From positions 1-64,000 of the forward strand of contig JAMKCH010012582.1 of the NCBI GenBank assembly GCA_023653785.1: a stretch of 64,000 nt of DNA, in the 5' to 3' direction. This DNA is from Ophioderma brevispina. Lineage: Eukaryota > Echinodermata > Ophiuroidea > Amphilepidida > Ophiodermatidae. The position numbers were made by a program, and so were the translations under genes. Shown here piece after piece: positions 1 through 11,030 of the stretch. The notes under the pieces were generated by a model. It saw only the letters and a list, made by a program, of their open reading frames with translations, made no database searches and was not told where the DNA came from. Position 1 is the first letter of the stretch. Each line of letters opens with the position of its first letter.

Positions 1-1059
1 TTAACCAAACTAGACTTGACAAAGGGTATTGGCAGATCCTAGGCCATTGACTCCAAATCCAGTTACCCTCATTTGTACACATGATTGTATTACCATTCAA
101 AATGATCATTTGGACTTGTCAATGCTGCAGCTACTTTCAGCAGAATTATGAGAATTCTACTAATGGGATTAACCTGTGTAGATAATTACATTGATGACAT
201 TTTGATCCACACTCAACCTGGGAAGAACATGTTTCTAAACTGAAAGAAGTTCTTGATAGACTAGGAAGGCCAACCTTACAGCAAGGCCAAAAAAAAAAAA
301 AAAAAAAAATAAAAAAAAAACAAAATGTTTTGATGATTTTTGAAGCAAGTTGAAGTCTTAGGTCATGTTGTAGGTTATGGCACATCCAACCAAAAAAAAA
401 ACAGTTTGAAGCATTTCAAAATGCAAAACCAACCAACCACTAAAGAAGCAGCTGAGGTCATTTTTGGGGTTGATAGGATTCTATCGCAGATATATCCCAA
501 TTTTGCCTGCTATCCTCATCCCTACTATCGCCTCTCTCCCTTTAAACAGAACAAACCAAGAAGCAAAATGCTCACAAGATTCAATGGGGAGAAAGTGAAG
601 AATTAGCATTCTGTACACTGAGGGCCAAGTTTCGAATTCCCCACTTTAACACTTCCCGATCTCAAGTAGACAATTTATTTTTGCGTCACTGACGCATCTG
701 TACCGGTGTTGGAGCGTGTTGTTGACGAATTTGAACTGTGAAAAAATTTTCCTGTTGCTTATATGCCAGTAAAAGTTCACCAAGTGCCAAAGAAATTATT
801 CCGTCATTGAGCGTGAATGTTTGGCAGTAATTGGGCATTTTCAGAAATTTTGAGGCCCCCTCTTATACGGTCTAGATTCATATTAGAAACGGACATCAGC
901 CCCTTAGAATTTATTCAGAGGTCAAAGGTTGCAAATGGCCGACTCATGAGAATGGGCCGCTACCCTGCAAAAAAAACCATTTTAGATCAGAGTTTTTCAT
1001 CCACAAAGTCAGTGAAAATATTTCCTGCCGATTACATGAGTAGGTCTTTAATTGATTAA
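1..1059 (+). pseudogene. Decayed Gypsy-type retrotransposon pol (reverse transcriptase and RNase H)
   Basis: This is a broken copy of the polymerase part of an LTR retrotransposon, which would copy element RNA into DNA. The window opens inside the reverse transcriptase at the LTKLDLTKGYWQI motif (1-39). The catalytic YIDD box lies at 187-198, followed by a degenerate WEEHVSKLKEVLDRL segment. A 21-base A run at 289-309 interrupts the thumb region. Traces of the connection region (VEVLGHVVG, YPNFACYP) follow. The RNase H part has ERECLAVI (about 808), then FILETDISPLEF and SKVANGRLMR, and ends in ADYMSR before a stop at 1057-1059. Several frames must be combined to read it, so it is not functional. 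No integrase follows the RNase H. The 5' part lies outside the window. The family assignment rests on motif order and is firm; the clade is not. Confidence 0.85.
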
Positions 1060-1423
1060 GTCATGGACAAAAAGTGTCCATATCCCAGAGTTTTTACTTT
1101 GTATTATTAGCCTATAGTGACTGTATAAGCTTAGACTCTGCATTTGTGATCCTCAAAGAAGGCTAGTAAATGTAGTTTTTTATGACCTGTACATTGTAGA
1201 TTTGCAATTTGTGAATCCTCAAAGAGGTTAGTAAATGTCATTTTACAACTAATTTTGAACTTCTTAAAAATCTTAACATCTTGCATGTATAGTTATGAGC
1301 CTACTGAATTGGTTAGTTTTATGGCAACGACGTTATACAACTCGCAAATGATAGTATCATTGTTAGTTTTGATTTGTATCTGCTGTGGGTATTCATAAAA
1401 GTGATTACAACACCTTTACTTAC
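1060..1423. repeat. Untranslated stretch with a 65-bp-spaced direct repeat
   Basis: There is no gene here. A roughly 38-base sequence containing 'cctcaaagaaggctagtaaa' occurs at 1141-1179 and again, slightly changed, at 1206-1244. The stretch sits between the end of the Gypsy RNase H and a possible polypurine tract, so it may be the element's 3' untranslated region. Confidence 0.5.
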
Positions 1424-2030
1424 GGGGGGAGTACTAGATGTCCACAGCTGTCCTCAACTGTGGACCAATTTGCCAATTAGTGATTTTGATTTAGAGTTTT
1501 TATCTGCAGTGTGGGTTGCAGTCACATAGTGTATTCAAAATTTAGGTTTTGGTAGCTTTCTCAAAAATTAGCTATCATTGATTAATTGAGTTCTTATTAG
1601 GTTTTATCCTATTTGGGCCTGGTAAGCTTCTCTGGCTGATCCATTTTCACATTGTCATGCAATATTGTTTTGTGGTTTTACACAAATAGCTATGCATATT
1701 TTGCATCTTCTAGGGTCATCTAGGAGCTATGATGCACCTTTGGAGTTACTTGCACATTTTGAGATTAATATAGGGAGGGGTGGAATTGAGTCCATCTCTC
1801 AAGATGCTAATTTTGCGATGCGTCAAACCTTGTAGGTAGTTTTTTAAAGTTAATTCAGATAGTCCCTTTGTGAGCTATAATGGGCTTCAATCTAAACATG
1901 ATGCTTGTTGGAAGCTAACTTTTGTGGAAACTACTACAACACACCGTCTGAGAGACCATCACCAGAATGCTAGTCGATCTGGAGTGATGACGCCTCTGCA
2001 TCCGCAATTAATATGTGGTGCAATATAAGT
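1424..2030 (+). other. Possible polypurine tract and 3' LTR of the Gypsy element
   Basis: A purine run GGGGGGA (1424-1430) is followed by 'gtactaga' and then a TG dinucleotide at 1439, the usual start of an LTR. The position about 370 bases after the RNase H stop would fit a 3' LTR. I could not find a convincing CA end, a second LTR or a target-site duplication, so the boundaries are guesses. It could be ordinary intergenic DNA. Confidence 0.2.
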
Positions 2031-3806
2031 GAGTAATTTATTATTCTTTTCATTCAAGCCTTTAGAAATGCAAATATTTCATGGATTTGGTACCCTTTTA
2101 TGATGTTTTCATCCTGGTACATGTAGATGCTGTAAACACTCATGGTCATAATTTATATTTGGAAATTTTAGTAGGATCAGAAGGTTGTTTAATTCATAAC
2201 CAGTAACAGGACGACAAAGAAACTCCTATATAATTTCACTGGTTACTTCCTGAAGAATTGTATTTTTACACCAAGTTGTTAGAGTTATACTTGTAAACAT
2301 ATTTACTTTGTGGAAGAAGATTAACTTATTTTAAGTTGGAATCTGTTCAGGAATATTTAAAGTCCTTAAAATATTATTTAATTTGGTATTTTGTAAATTA
2401 GAAATTTGGTTATTTTTGAATATTTTCAGTTTCTCGACCTTTATAATCATGGTCATGCACCACCTGTAACATCATGTTTTCACCGTATGTGATAAACCAA
2501 ACTGGTCCAAACTCCAACCTACCAAACTACTACCCCTTATGAAGATTATGTATTGCTGACTTGAAAACTACCTGAAGTTGAAATGGCTGTTTTGGGATCA
2601 CCAAGTCTTTTATGTACCACTTGACAGTGAGATCACCAAGTGACTGTCAGTATCAGATATGAGTCTTTGACTATAACTGTTAAACTGAATTAACAACATT
2701 TGAACTGTAAAAGCTGTAAACTATGTTCCTTGAGTCTAGTAATATGGAAAACCCGTGAATGTCGTACGTCAAATTAACAGGAGAAAGTCAGTGATATGAT
2801 GAAATGAAAACGCAACTGTTGCTTAGAATTCAGAAAACTCTGGAAATATTACTGAAGTTAGTAAGCACGCTCAACATGATTAGAAAGATATGACCGTTTC
2901 AGGTTGATAAAAAGATTCACTTGTTGTGAGGGTTGATTGGTGGTATATCTTTTGGAGTAGTCTTGAATTGAAATTGGGAGAAAGAAAAAATGGTGCTAAC
3001 AAATTAATCACAATTAATTCAGGGTTGAACTTTGAGCTTTTAAATACTATACCTTGCGTCATATTACAGGTAAACTGTGATCTGCGGTATATATTGCAAA
3101 TTATATTATAATCATACATAGAGGTTTAAATCATAAGACTTGTAATTCACTCAAAGAATCCACAATTGTAATTTGTATTCATTCAAATCAGATCTGGGAG
3201 TACATTTTTTGTAATAATAATTAAAGTAATATCTGCTACTAGTATAGTTTTTGAGGCATTTGTGTATAGTATTCGCTGTCATCAAAAGTGTTCTTATGTA
3301 ACACTCTATTGTCATTACTGCATCCTTGGGTGTTTGTGACATTATACCATGTCCCAATATTGTATATGAACAGGTGAAACAAAGGATGACCTTGTAATGA
3401 GCACCAAAATGTGCAGCCATCCCTGTAAGTTAAGGGTTGCTAGAAATTACAGCCCCAAAATGTGTGTTGTGTGACCAGTGATGCAGTCAACTATGTTTTA
3501 GAGTGATTGATTTGCACCCAATTGGGCTTAAGGCCAAAGAGTTAGTTGTAAACCTGGGTCTGCTGGATAGTGTACAAACCAATTAAGTCATGGCCTTCCA
3601 TCCATGCAGCTCCCTTGTCTGGTCAACTTTGTTTGCACTTCATCCAATTATGTAAGTGGTGACGTATTGCATAGTACCCTTGTGCTCCGTCCGTGACCTG
3701 TAAATTCTCAGGGTGTTTAAAGGTGCAACGAGAGATTTTGAGGGGCACTGGCGGCACTGCAAAAATATTGGGTCATAATAGTAATTTCTATAGATCAGAC
3801 CAACTT
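2031..3806. other. AT-rich stretch with no recognised feature
   Basis: There are only short random reading frames on both strands. I see no domain, inverted repeat or tandem array. Confidence 0.5.
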
Positions 3807-3911
3807 TTACCTTGTATTTATTTTACTACAGAAATGTCTCAAAGAGAGAAAGGGTGATTTTTGATTTGCTTAATTTCAATATAAAAACATAGGTGAATTT
3901 GTATTTGCTAC
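3807..3911 (+). repeat. Dispersed repeat, copy also at 45272-45377 (inverted)
   Basis: About 105 bases starting 'ttaccttgtattt', with 'acagaaatgtct' and 'ataggtgaatttgtatttg', match the reverse complement of 45272-45377 with small gaps. Its identity is unknown; the length suggests part of a non-autonomous DNA element. Confidence 0.55.
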
Positions 3912-4906
3912 TATACGAAATTAGAAATTTACAATTTTGTTAAAAAAAATTTTCCCAGCTTAATCCTTTCAGAGGGATATTTTTGATTGGAAAGACTTAC
4001 ATCAGGGCAAAAATCGTACTTTCGATTTTTTTAGGGACACCTGATATATAAAATATATTGTTGAACACTTTAATAGAGTGACCATGGGTATGAGCTTACA
4101 GTACCCAGAATAAACTAGGTCAGTTATAGGAACACAAGGCATGTGAGGTCTGGAATCTGACTAGGGAGATGAGGAAGTAGTACCACAGCATACACATGTT
4201 ATGATTTGGACATCTCAAAATAACTTCCCACTTATGTAGAATGCTAGGAAGCGAACATGTGATAAAAGAGTTTAGAGAACTGTAAAGAGATGCTTGGCCA
4301 TGCAAGAAACATTGTACATGAAGTGTATGATTATATTAGATGTTAAATTATTGATCCACAGCAGGAATATTATGTTTCAATTCATAAACAATATTTGGAA
4401 ATATTTATGAGTTTGTTTTGAGCACAACTCATTGAACAAATTGATAATTCGAGTTACATGACACAGAGACTGTGCTTGGCTTATGTTAATAAAGGTAAGT
4501 AGATATTAGTTTAAACATAATTTGATCATATGTTAGGTCAAAACATGACAGTTAGAGTTGCTATTTCCTTTATATACACATCCCAAAAAGGTTATTGGTT
4601 TGGAGTTAAATAAATTGATAGAAGATGCCGAAGTTTTAGCAAAATGTTTTAAAATGTGTGCTTGCATCATTGGAAAGTAATGATTGATATTCTTTCCCAC
4701 ATTGGACCATGTGAAAGAAGGTATTGGGCCATGTATTTTAAACTGAAGGGGGAGTTCAGATAAAGATTAGGTTAGTTAATATATGTTAAAGGAGCTGAAA
4801 GATGAGTCATGACATGATAAGAGTAATGAAAATGATATGTTTGTTAAGTCAGTATTGCCGTGATGGATAAAGTTTTTAGTTCATTACAAAAATAAAGAGG
4901 TCATAA

Positions 4907-5613
4907 AGCGTGTTTCTATTGAAGCTCCTGCATTTTACCGGGAAATTTCTTACCGGGAAAGAGCAAGGGAATAAAGGTGGATAACGGGTCGTTTCTATGG
5001 GCGCTGTTTTACCAGTAAATTCTACCTGGCTGCTCTCGATCAACTTCACATAAAACTTTGCCGGCAAAAGGTCGTACACTGAGTCAACGCAAAGCATTGT
5101 GGGATTGACTTTTTCAACAAATATGGCGGGATTTGCGCTAGTAGGATTGATGTCATTTTGACATTTTACATAGTCAAAATTCAGAGGCCAATGTGGATTT
5201 AGATGGGTAAATGTTCGTGAACGTCAGAGAAGGGTTCGAAGGTACATTTAGTTTGTTACAAGCGGGCGATAAGCGATGTCGTAGATCAAGGAGGCAACCG
5301 AGTCCAGGCCGAATCATATCCCTCATCTCTCTAGTCTCACGTCCACATTAGGACCTATCGTCGTATCGTAATCACGCGGTATTATCAATTTTCCGTTTCC
5401 CCCTCGCTTGCATTCGCACTGTCCCGCGGAACGAGTGTGTTTCTATTGGCGTTTACCTGTAAGTGAACACCGCTATTTTCCTTCCCCTCGAGAAGGAAAT
5501 TTTGCCGGGTTGATTTACCGGTAAATAATGAGGGAGGTCAGTTTCTATTGGAGCACATTTTAATCCCTTATCCGTCTTTTTTTCCGGTAAATGGTCCTAA
5601 TAGAAACACACCT
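4907..5613. mobile_element. Modular foldback element, copy 1 (TTTCTATTG / ACCGGTAAA family)
   Basis: The ends are inverted: 'gcgtgtttctatt' at 4908-4920 and 'aatagaaacacacc' at 5599-5612. Inside, variants of the terminal word TTTCTATTG recur near 4990, 5450 and 5541, alternating with words close to 'ttaccggtaaat' (near 4938, 4950, 5010, 5516 and 5583). No coding frame is present, so it is non-autonomous. Related copies lie at 29529-29711 and 58994-59654. I do not recognise the superfamily, and no clear target duplication is visible. Confidence 0.7.
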
Positions 5614-6798
5614 ATAGAAATGTCAACAATTTAATACAGGTATTGTCTAAAAATGTTCATGTAACAGTCCCATATGTAAGATCTTATGTAATTAGTTTCA
5701 GTTACTTAGTAACTATAATTTATTATTTGTCTGACCCTCAGGTCGTGCAGAATCCATGATGATTAAACTGTATGTGTGGTACAACAGAAAAGCTCTCACA
5801 TTCCACTCTTTTCTGTGTTTAATACGGTAGCTTAACCCACCGACCCCCTCCTGACCCGAACACATACCTTGCCACATTAAAATTAATAGAAAATAATTGG
5901 TTTAGTCTTGTAGAGTGGCTAATGAACATTCTCGAAATTATGCAATGAGGTCATTATATGGCTTAAAGTCCGACGTCAGAGATTTCTGAAATTATGTTTT
6001 TTGTAATAGTTTAATTAAAAAGTCCACTAGACTACAGGATAGTAACATAGATATGCTCAATTCGCAAAATTTTTGGAGATGAATCGGATTTCGTTTGATG
6101 CAGTAACATTTACATGTGTATATACACATGTGCCATAGGATACTAACAGGCAAATGATGTGATTTTCCTATTGAATGATTTTCAATATTGAGAGCTTAGC
6201 TATTTCACACCGTGAGTAGTGATATGGCAAGCATTAAGTCAGAAAAAACACAATGTTTGAAAATTGAGGCGCCCTCATCGGGAATCTCTGAGTCGGCCTT
6301 TAACCTGTTTCAAAAGTATGCGGTCATCTTCCCTAATTCTCAATTGCCTATCTGTTGCTAGACTGACGTATTCCACCATATTTTTTCCGCTGTGGCTTTC
6401 CGGGTTGAATAATCCTCATGCTTGAGTGTACAACTAAGTTAAAAAAATTTCAGGATTGGGTTCACTTGGGAGGCTTTTGATACAATCACAACAAAGTTAT
6501 TACTTACTCTGTGTAGTGCAAATTCTGATAAAGCAAACAAACAAAGTTCTTTACTTACTCTGGATATGCAATTCGATAACATTTCATATAAAAAAATATG
6601 GCTGTAATTTGAAGTCAGGGATTAAGTGAGCAACTACAAATCCTGAAAGTATTGATGAAAATCCTGAAAAACTGGTAAATTTGGGCAAATAGGCCCAAAA
6701 CGAGTGAAAATAAATAAACTGTGCGGGGGAATTTGAGAAATCCATTCCTGAATTTCCGGAAATTTTCCTGAAAATTTACATCCCTGTGAAGTAAGTTA
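5614..6798. other. No gene; one perfect 20-base palindrome
   Basis: The stretch is AT-rich without domains. The only structured spot is the perfect palindrome 'acatgtgtatatacacatgt' at 6112-6131, which could arise by chance in such DNA. Confidence 0.45.
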
Positions 6799-7820
6799 AA
6801 GCATTGTGAAGCTATACCCGAATCCGACGGCGACTATATCGCCCTACGCCGTGGGTGGCGCACTCACCATCCGCCATGACGGGGGGCATCTTTTGCATTT
6901 CTCGTTATACACCGCGTTTACGTTGTACGGGTTACCACGAAGAAGCGATAATTTTTGATCAGTTCCTGACGGCAAAAACCACCACTATTTCACTGTTATC
7001 TCTTTGTATATCAATCATGGCGGCTCATGAAAAAAATGTAAATTTCTTGGCTGCACAAATAGCGCTAAAAAGTTGAAAATGGAACTGCGTGCGAATTCAC
7101 TCTCTAATGAGCCCAAATCAACATCATCGTATCCTTTCAGTCTAAATACCACATTGTAACCTCGCCGGTCATTTTCACCTGTACTGATAGTCCAGGCGTA
7201 GCACATGCCCTGCACAAACGAGACAATTTTTGTTCAATCTCCGAAATCGATCACATGGGCACGGAATTGCCTTTCTAAAACACCAACAACCCGCATGGAA
7301 GCTGTCACGTTTTTCAGCAAAACAATACGAGCGGTCTTTGGGAACTATCAAGTTTTCACGTACACGGGAATATATCAACATTCTATTGTTATTTATTGTG
7401 GTCTGGATGTTGAATTTTACGAAAAAGTATTTTTCTCACGCGGCTGTTATTACCACGTATTCTAACAATAAAGCGGTCATTCTCAGTCACGCAAAGGGCG
7501 AGATAACCTTTCAATTTTTACAACACAGTAAGACACTTGCCCTGGAATTCCAGTTTAGGCCAGTCCCTGACAATCATCTTCCATTAAATCCATGGAAAAA
7601 ATAAACGGTGAAATTTGTTAACAATGTTGCAAAAAAAGGTAGGTTTATGTAAATTCTTATTATATTGATTTATGGATTATTATTTCGTTCGTTAAGCAAT
7701 ATGCGGCATGTGTGTACTGTGTGTTGGTGGCGGGAGCCCCCCAGTAATGGCGGCGCGTAGAGGGTGTCCTTTCGAGGGTTCCCCGTCGGATTCGTGTATA
7801 CAGAAAGTACAATGCTTACC
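6799..7820. mobile_element. TIR element of about 1 kb, non-coding
   Basis: The left end 'tatacccgaatccgacgg' (6813-6830) pairs with the right end 'ccgtcggattcgtgtata' (7783-7800). The pairing extends outward: 'aagcattgt' on the left matches 'acaatgctt' on the right. It also continues inward imperfectly through the 'gcgcc...gccat' segments. The interior is GC-richer than its surroundings and contains short frames (up to 124 codons at 7230-7604) with no recognisable domain, so no transposase is supported. Superfamily unknown. Confidence 0.6.
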
Positions 7821-8110
7821 TAGAAGTTAGGTGTATAATGCGTGTAGTTAAAGCTTCTGAAGGGATTTTGTGGTCAAAACCAACTGAACACAAGTGGATC
7901 CATAATTAGCCCCCCTAAAATGAATGACTAGCACCCGGGGGGGGGGGGGGGTATAGGTCAAATACGGTACAGCAAAAGCTATATATATTTTGTGCAAATT
8001 GCATAATTATGGTTGAGGGTTTGGGGCTGAATATTTCCCCACCTTTTCTCTTTGATAATAATGACTGAAAATTACTAGTAAGTGGAAGAACAGGGCCTCA
8101 GAGTTTTAGT
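7821..8110. other. No gene; 15-base G run
   Basis: A run of 15 G lies at 7937-7951 after 'agcaccc'. The arrangement resembles the G-run ends of the element at 55686-56125 and may be a fragment of a similar end. Confidence 0.35.
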
Positions 8111-8326
8111 CCATTACTTCGTCAGGCCTGAACTAAGGAGTGACGCATAGCATCACGCAGTATTAAACGTACGAGTCGCAGTAAGCCGCAGCCGCGTGGT
8201 GGGGGTAGGTAGGTGCGGGTATAATGACGGCGTACAAAGTCAGCGTGCCGCATACGCATGCACAATACTGCGTTGGTGAAAGCTATGGACACACTCCTAG
8301 TTCAGGCCGGACAAGTATATCCATTA
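8111..8326. mobile_element. Miniature inverted-repeat element (216 bp)
   Basis: The left arm 8111-8142, containing 'caggcctgaactaaggagtg', is the imperfect reverse complement of the right arm 8290-8326, containing 'cactcctagttcaggccgg'. Arms are about 33 bases. The interior is GC-rich and has no coding potential. An 18-base G run follows at 8350-8367. Confidence 0.65.
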
Positions 8327-8367
8327 TTCTCGGCTGCTTTGTACAGGCCGGGGGGGGGGGGGGGGGG

Positions 8368-9805
8368 TATGGTTGCTGGCTAAAATTGGTGAGGATTTAG
8401 GGTAAGCTGGTCCTTCTATCTTGTGTAGTCAATCCAGGCTATAAAGTAACTTTCGAAGAAATGTGTGCATTTGCTTTAGGGATTTAAACAGTTTTTAGTT
8501 TACTTTTACCTGTAGTTGGGCATCCAGGTCTTTTTAAGGCTAATGATGAAAGTTGACTTCCCCGTTCCTGTTTCATTTTTTTTCATATGACTGAGTGAGT
8601 GGGGAATGTTTCATATTCATTATTTTAAGATTTTCATTATTGATGCCAAGTTAACTGCAGTATGCTTGTTTTGAGGCACGAAAAACATACTTATGACCAG
8701 GAGACTTGGTACACATAGAAGTGCTTTGATAAAGCCTTCTTTGGAAATGTTGTTTGCATACACCAGTTTCTTGCACACAATTTTTTGCCAACTACAAGAA
8801 AGGATACATGCAAACAAAGGAGAAGCACGTAAGCCACCATGTTGTCTCTGGATGATCCTGCACATAGGCTGTAAGTGTAAACTTCAATTGACGTGTTAAT
8901 ATGCAGCCTTTTGGAGAGACTAAACCTAGTCCTAGATCAATGCGCCGTTGGTATATATCCATTTAAATTATAGTTCACTCAGCATTTTGCAAGACTACCT
9001 AGTCAATCGATCATCGTGGTTTAATAGAAAACACACACTGAAGTAGTAAGTAGCCGGGAACCAACGTAAATTGGTGATTGATCTAGAAATGTACGTTTCC
9101 GATTCTTCTACCCCCTGTCATCGTAACAGTGGCTTTAAAATGCATCATTCGTGAGTATCACTTTGAACAATCGTTTTTGTCTTAAACGTTTAAAAATATG
9201 AAATAATGAATTATTTGGAAATAATGAATATATTTGATCGGCATTTCTTCTGACCGAGTCGGGAAACGTGAAACTGGGAATCAACTTTTCATTTAAGCCT
9301 ACCTTCTTGAATTACCTATTAATTATATTGCATTTTGTACACAGTGATATGGTCATTGAAACAAGGCGAACTCGTATGTACGCGATGCTTAAAATATTAC
9401 CCCGCCGAATATCGCGATCCCTAAATGACAACTAAAACGGCACCAGTCCACCCTAAATTTTGGCCTCACTAAGCTTTGCCAACTAAATACTTGAAAAGAA
9501 ATGTTCCTTTTGGTAAAATGACATCAAGCAATCTTGAATGTTCATCATGCAAAAATCCCTGAAATCCCTGTAAATTAGTAAAAAATAATTATAATTTACT
9601 CAATTTGGCAACACTATTTTTTGAAAAAATCATGTTACCACATTTTAAATTTGGGACACCACATACGGGTTCTGGCAAGCGGTGAAACATCGAATTTTTC
9701 CGTATTTCACATTATTTTACAAGAAATAAACAGGCTGGCAACCCAAAAGAACTAGACCCGACCCAACCAGAAAATTTGTCCCAAAATCAATCAGGTTGAT
9801 TAACT
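8368..9805. other. No recognised feature
   Basis: The frames here are short and on overlapping strands, with no domains. I found no inverted or tandem repeat of note. Confidence 0.45.
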
Positions 9806-10045
9806 CTCAGTCCGCTTCATTCCACCAAGGTACATCATTTAACGCCTTACAGAACTCCAGAACTTGTACACAACGTTGCCGGGAAAAATTTTCATAAATT
9901 GCAAATTTAGATACTTAATTAGCATATTGTACACCCAAACTCTAATCAGCTTGAAACTCATCAACCTACTTCTTTCCACCAAGTACATCATCGTAGCCCT
10001 TACGAACTCCAGATAAATTGTACACAATGTTGAATTTTCTGTTGC
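9806..10045. repeat. Two-copy tandem duplication, period about 155 bp
   Basis: 'cttcattccaccaaggtaca' at about 9825 recurs as 'cttctttccaccaagtacat' at about 9970. In both copies it is followed by 'gaactccag', 'ttgtacacaa.gttg' and 'ttgcaaatt'. The copies are diverged. Confidence 0.65.
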
Positions 10046-10119
10046 AAATTGACCTTTTTTTTCCCTTTAAACCCTTTTTCCCCTACCCCCGACAGACCCA
10101 GGGAGACCCTGGGGGATGA

Positions 10120-10360
10120 ATTACATGATGAGTGAGGGGGATATCCCCTCCTACAATATACCAAAGTTTTTGCTACTCTAGCTCATCCAGAATAAAGATA
10201 TCCCCAAATGTTCCAGGGGGGTTTAACATTTTTATCACGGACATACGGACATACAGACATACGACATACGACATACATCCATACGGACATACGTACAAGA
10301 CGGACCCCGGACGTAGCCCATTTTATCGTCCCCTCCCGAACTTCGTTCGGGAGGGGACAA
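10120..10360. repeat. Repeat with 'ggacatac' short tandem array and terminal hairpin
   Basis: The stretch begins with the palindrome 'gagggggatatcccctc' and continues to a run of 'ggacatac/gacatacg' units (about 10238-10290). It ends in a perfect 14-bp stem: 'gtcccctcccgaac' (10328-10341), loop 'ttc', then 'gttcgggaggggac' (10345-10358). The combination looks like a dispersed repeat family, but only one copy is in the window. Overlapping reading frames come from the tandem units and are not genes. Confidence 0.6.
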
Positions 10361-10375
10361 AAAATGGTTACATTC

Positions 10376-11030
10376 ACGCTGTTTGACTAATATGAATATT
10401 GTTTTATTTTTAGAACAAGTTTAAGCAGTGGTGACACAGTTTGATAAATGAATAACTTATATAACCCAGCTAGGGACATGCAAGAGCTTTTACCACCCCC
10501 GGTAAAAATCAGAGAAACCCATTAGGGGAATCTTTGCCATATAGGACAAGAGAAGAAATCATAGCTTTCCCACAATGCATTGCTTCCAATAGAGATTTTT
10601 GTTCAGGTAGTTATGTGAATCGTTAGATATGAAACACGCTTAAAAATGCAAGTGTTGTAATCCATGCTGTTAATTTACTTGTTTTCACCACTATCGATTC
10701 ACTCAGGTACCTGTACAAAACCTCCACTGGAAGCACATGCCATTGTGGGAAAGCTAAACCGATATCTTCGTCTTAATTATGACTATGAGGTCTTGATTTG
10801 TGCGTTATATGCGCCCTCTATATGCCCATCCCCATAGAGATCAGTATAAAACTAGATTTGTTAGAAAAATCACATTTGTCCCACAATGAAATTTCAGCAA
10901 AATTTAATCAGAATGTACTTAGCAGAAATAATAATTCAAATCATTGTCAAAACTGGTGATCGCCATTGATCTTTTTTTTGGGGGGGTTTATCCTTTTTTT
11001 GTTCATAATAAATAACCACACCAGTTTAGC
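10376..11030 (+). mobile_element. Diverged copy of the CACAGCTGTTTGA miniature element, interrupted by a nested insertion
   Basis: Segments such as 'ttaagcagtggtgacacag', 'gggaatctttgccatatagg', 'gcgccctctat', 'cccacaatgaaatttca' and 'tcataataaat' occur in the same order as in the better-preserved copies at 14898-15286 (inverted) and 56368-56766. The usual spacing is broken by about 240 extra bases around 10545-10785, which hold a second element. The terminal repeats are worn ('cgctgtttgac' on the left). Confidence 0.7.
10564..10757. mobile_element. Miniature element nested in the previous one
   Basis: The ends are 'agctttcccacaatgcat' on the left and 'gccattgtgggaaagct' on the right, a near-perfect 17-18-base inverted pair about 195 bases apart. 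The element lies inside sequence that is continuous in the related copies, which shows it inserted later. Confidence 0.65.
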
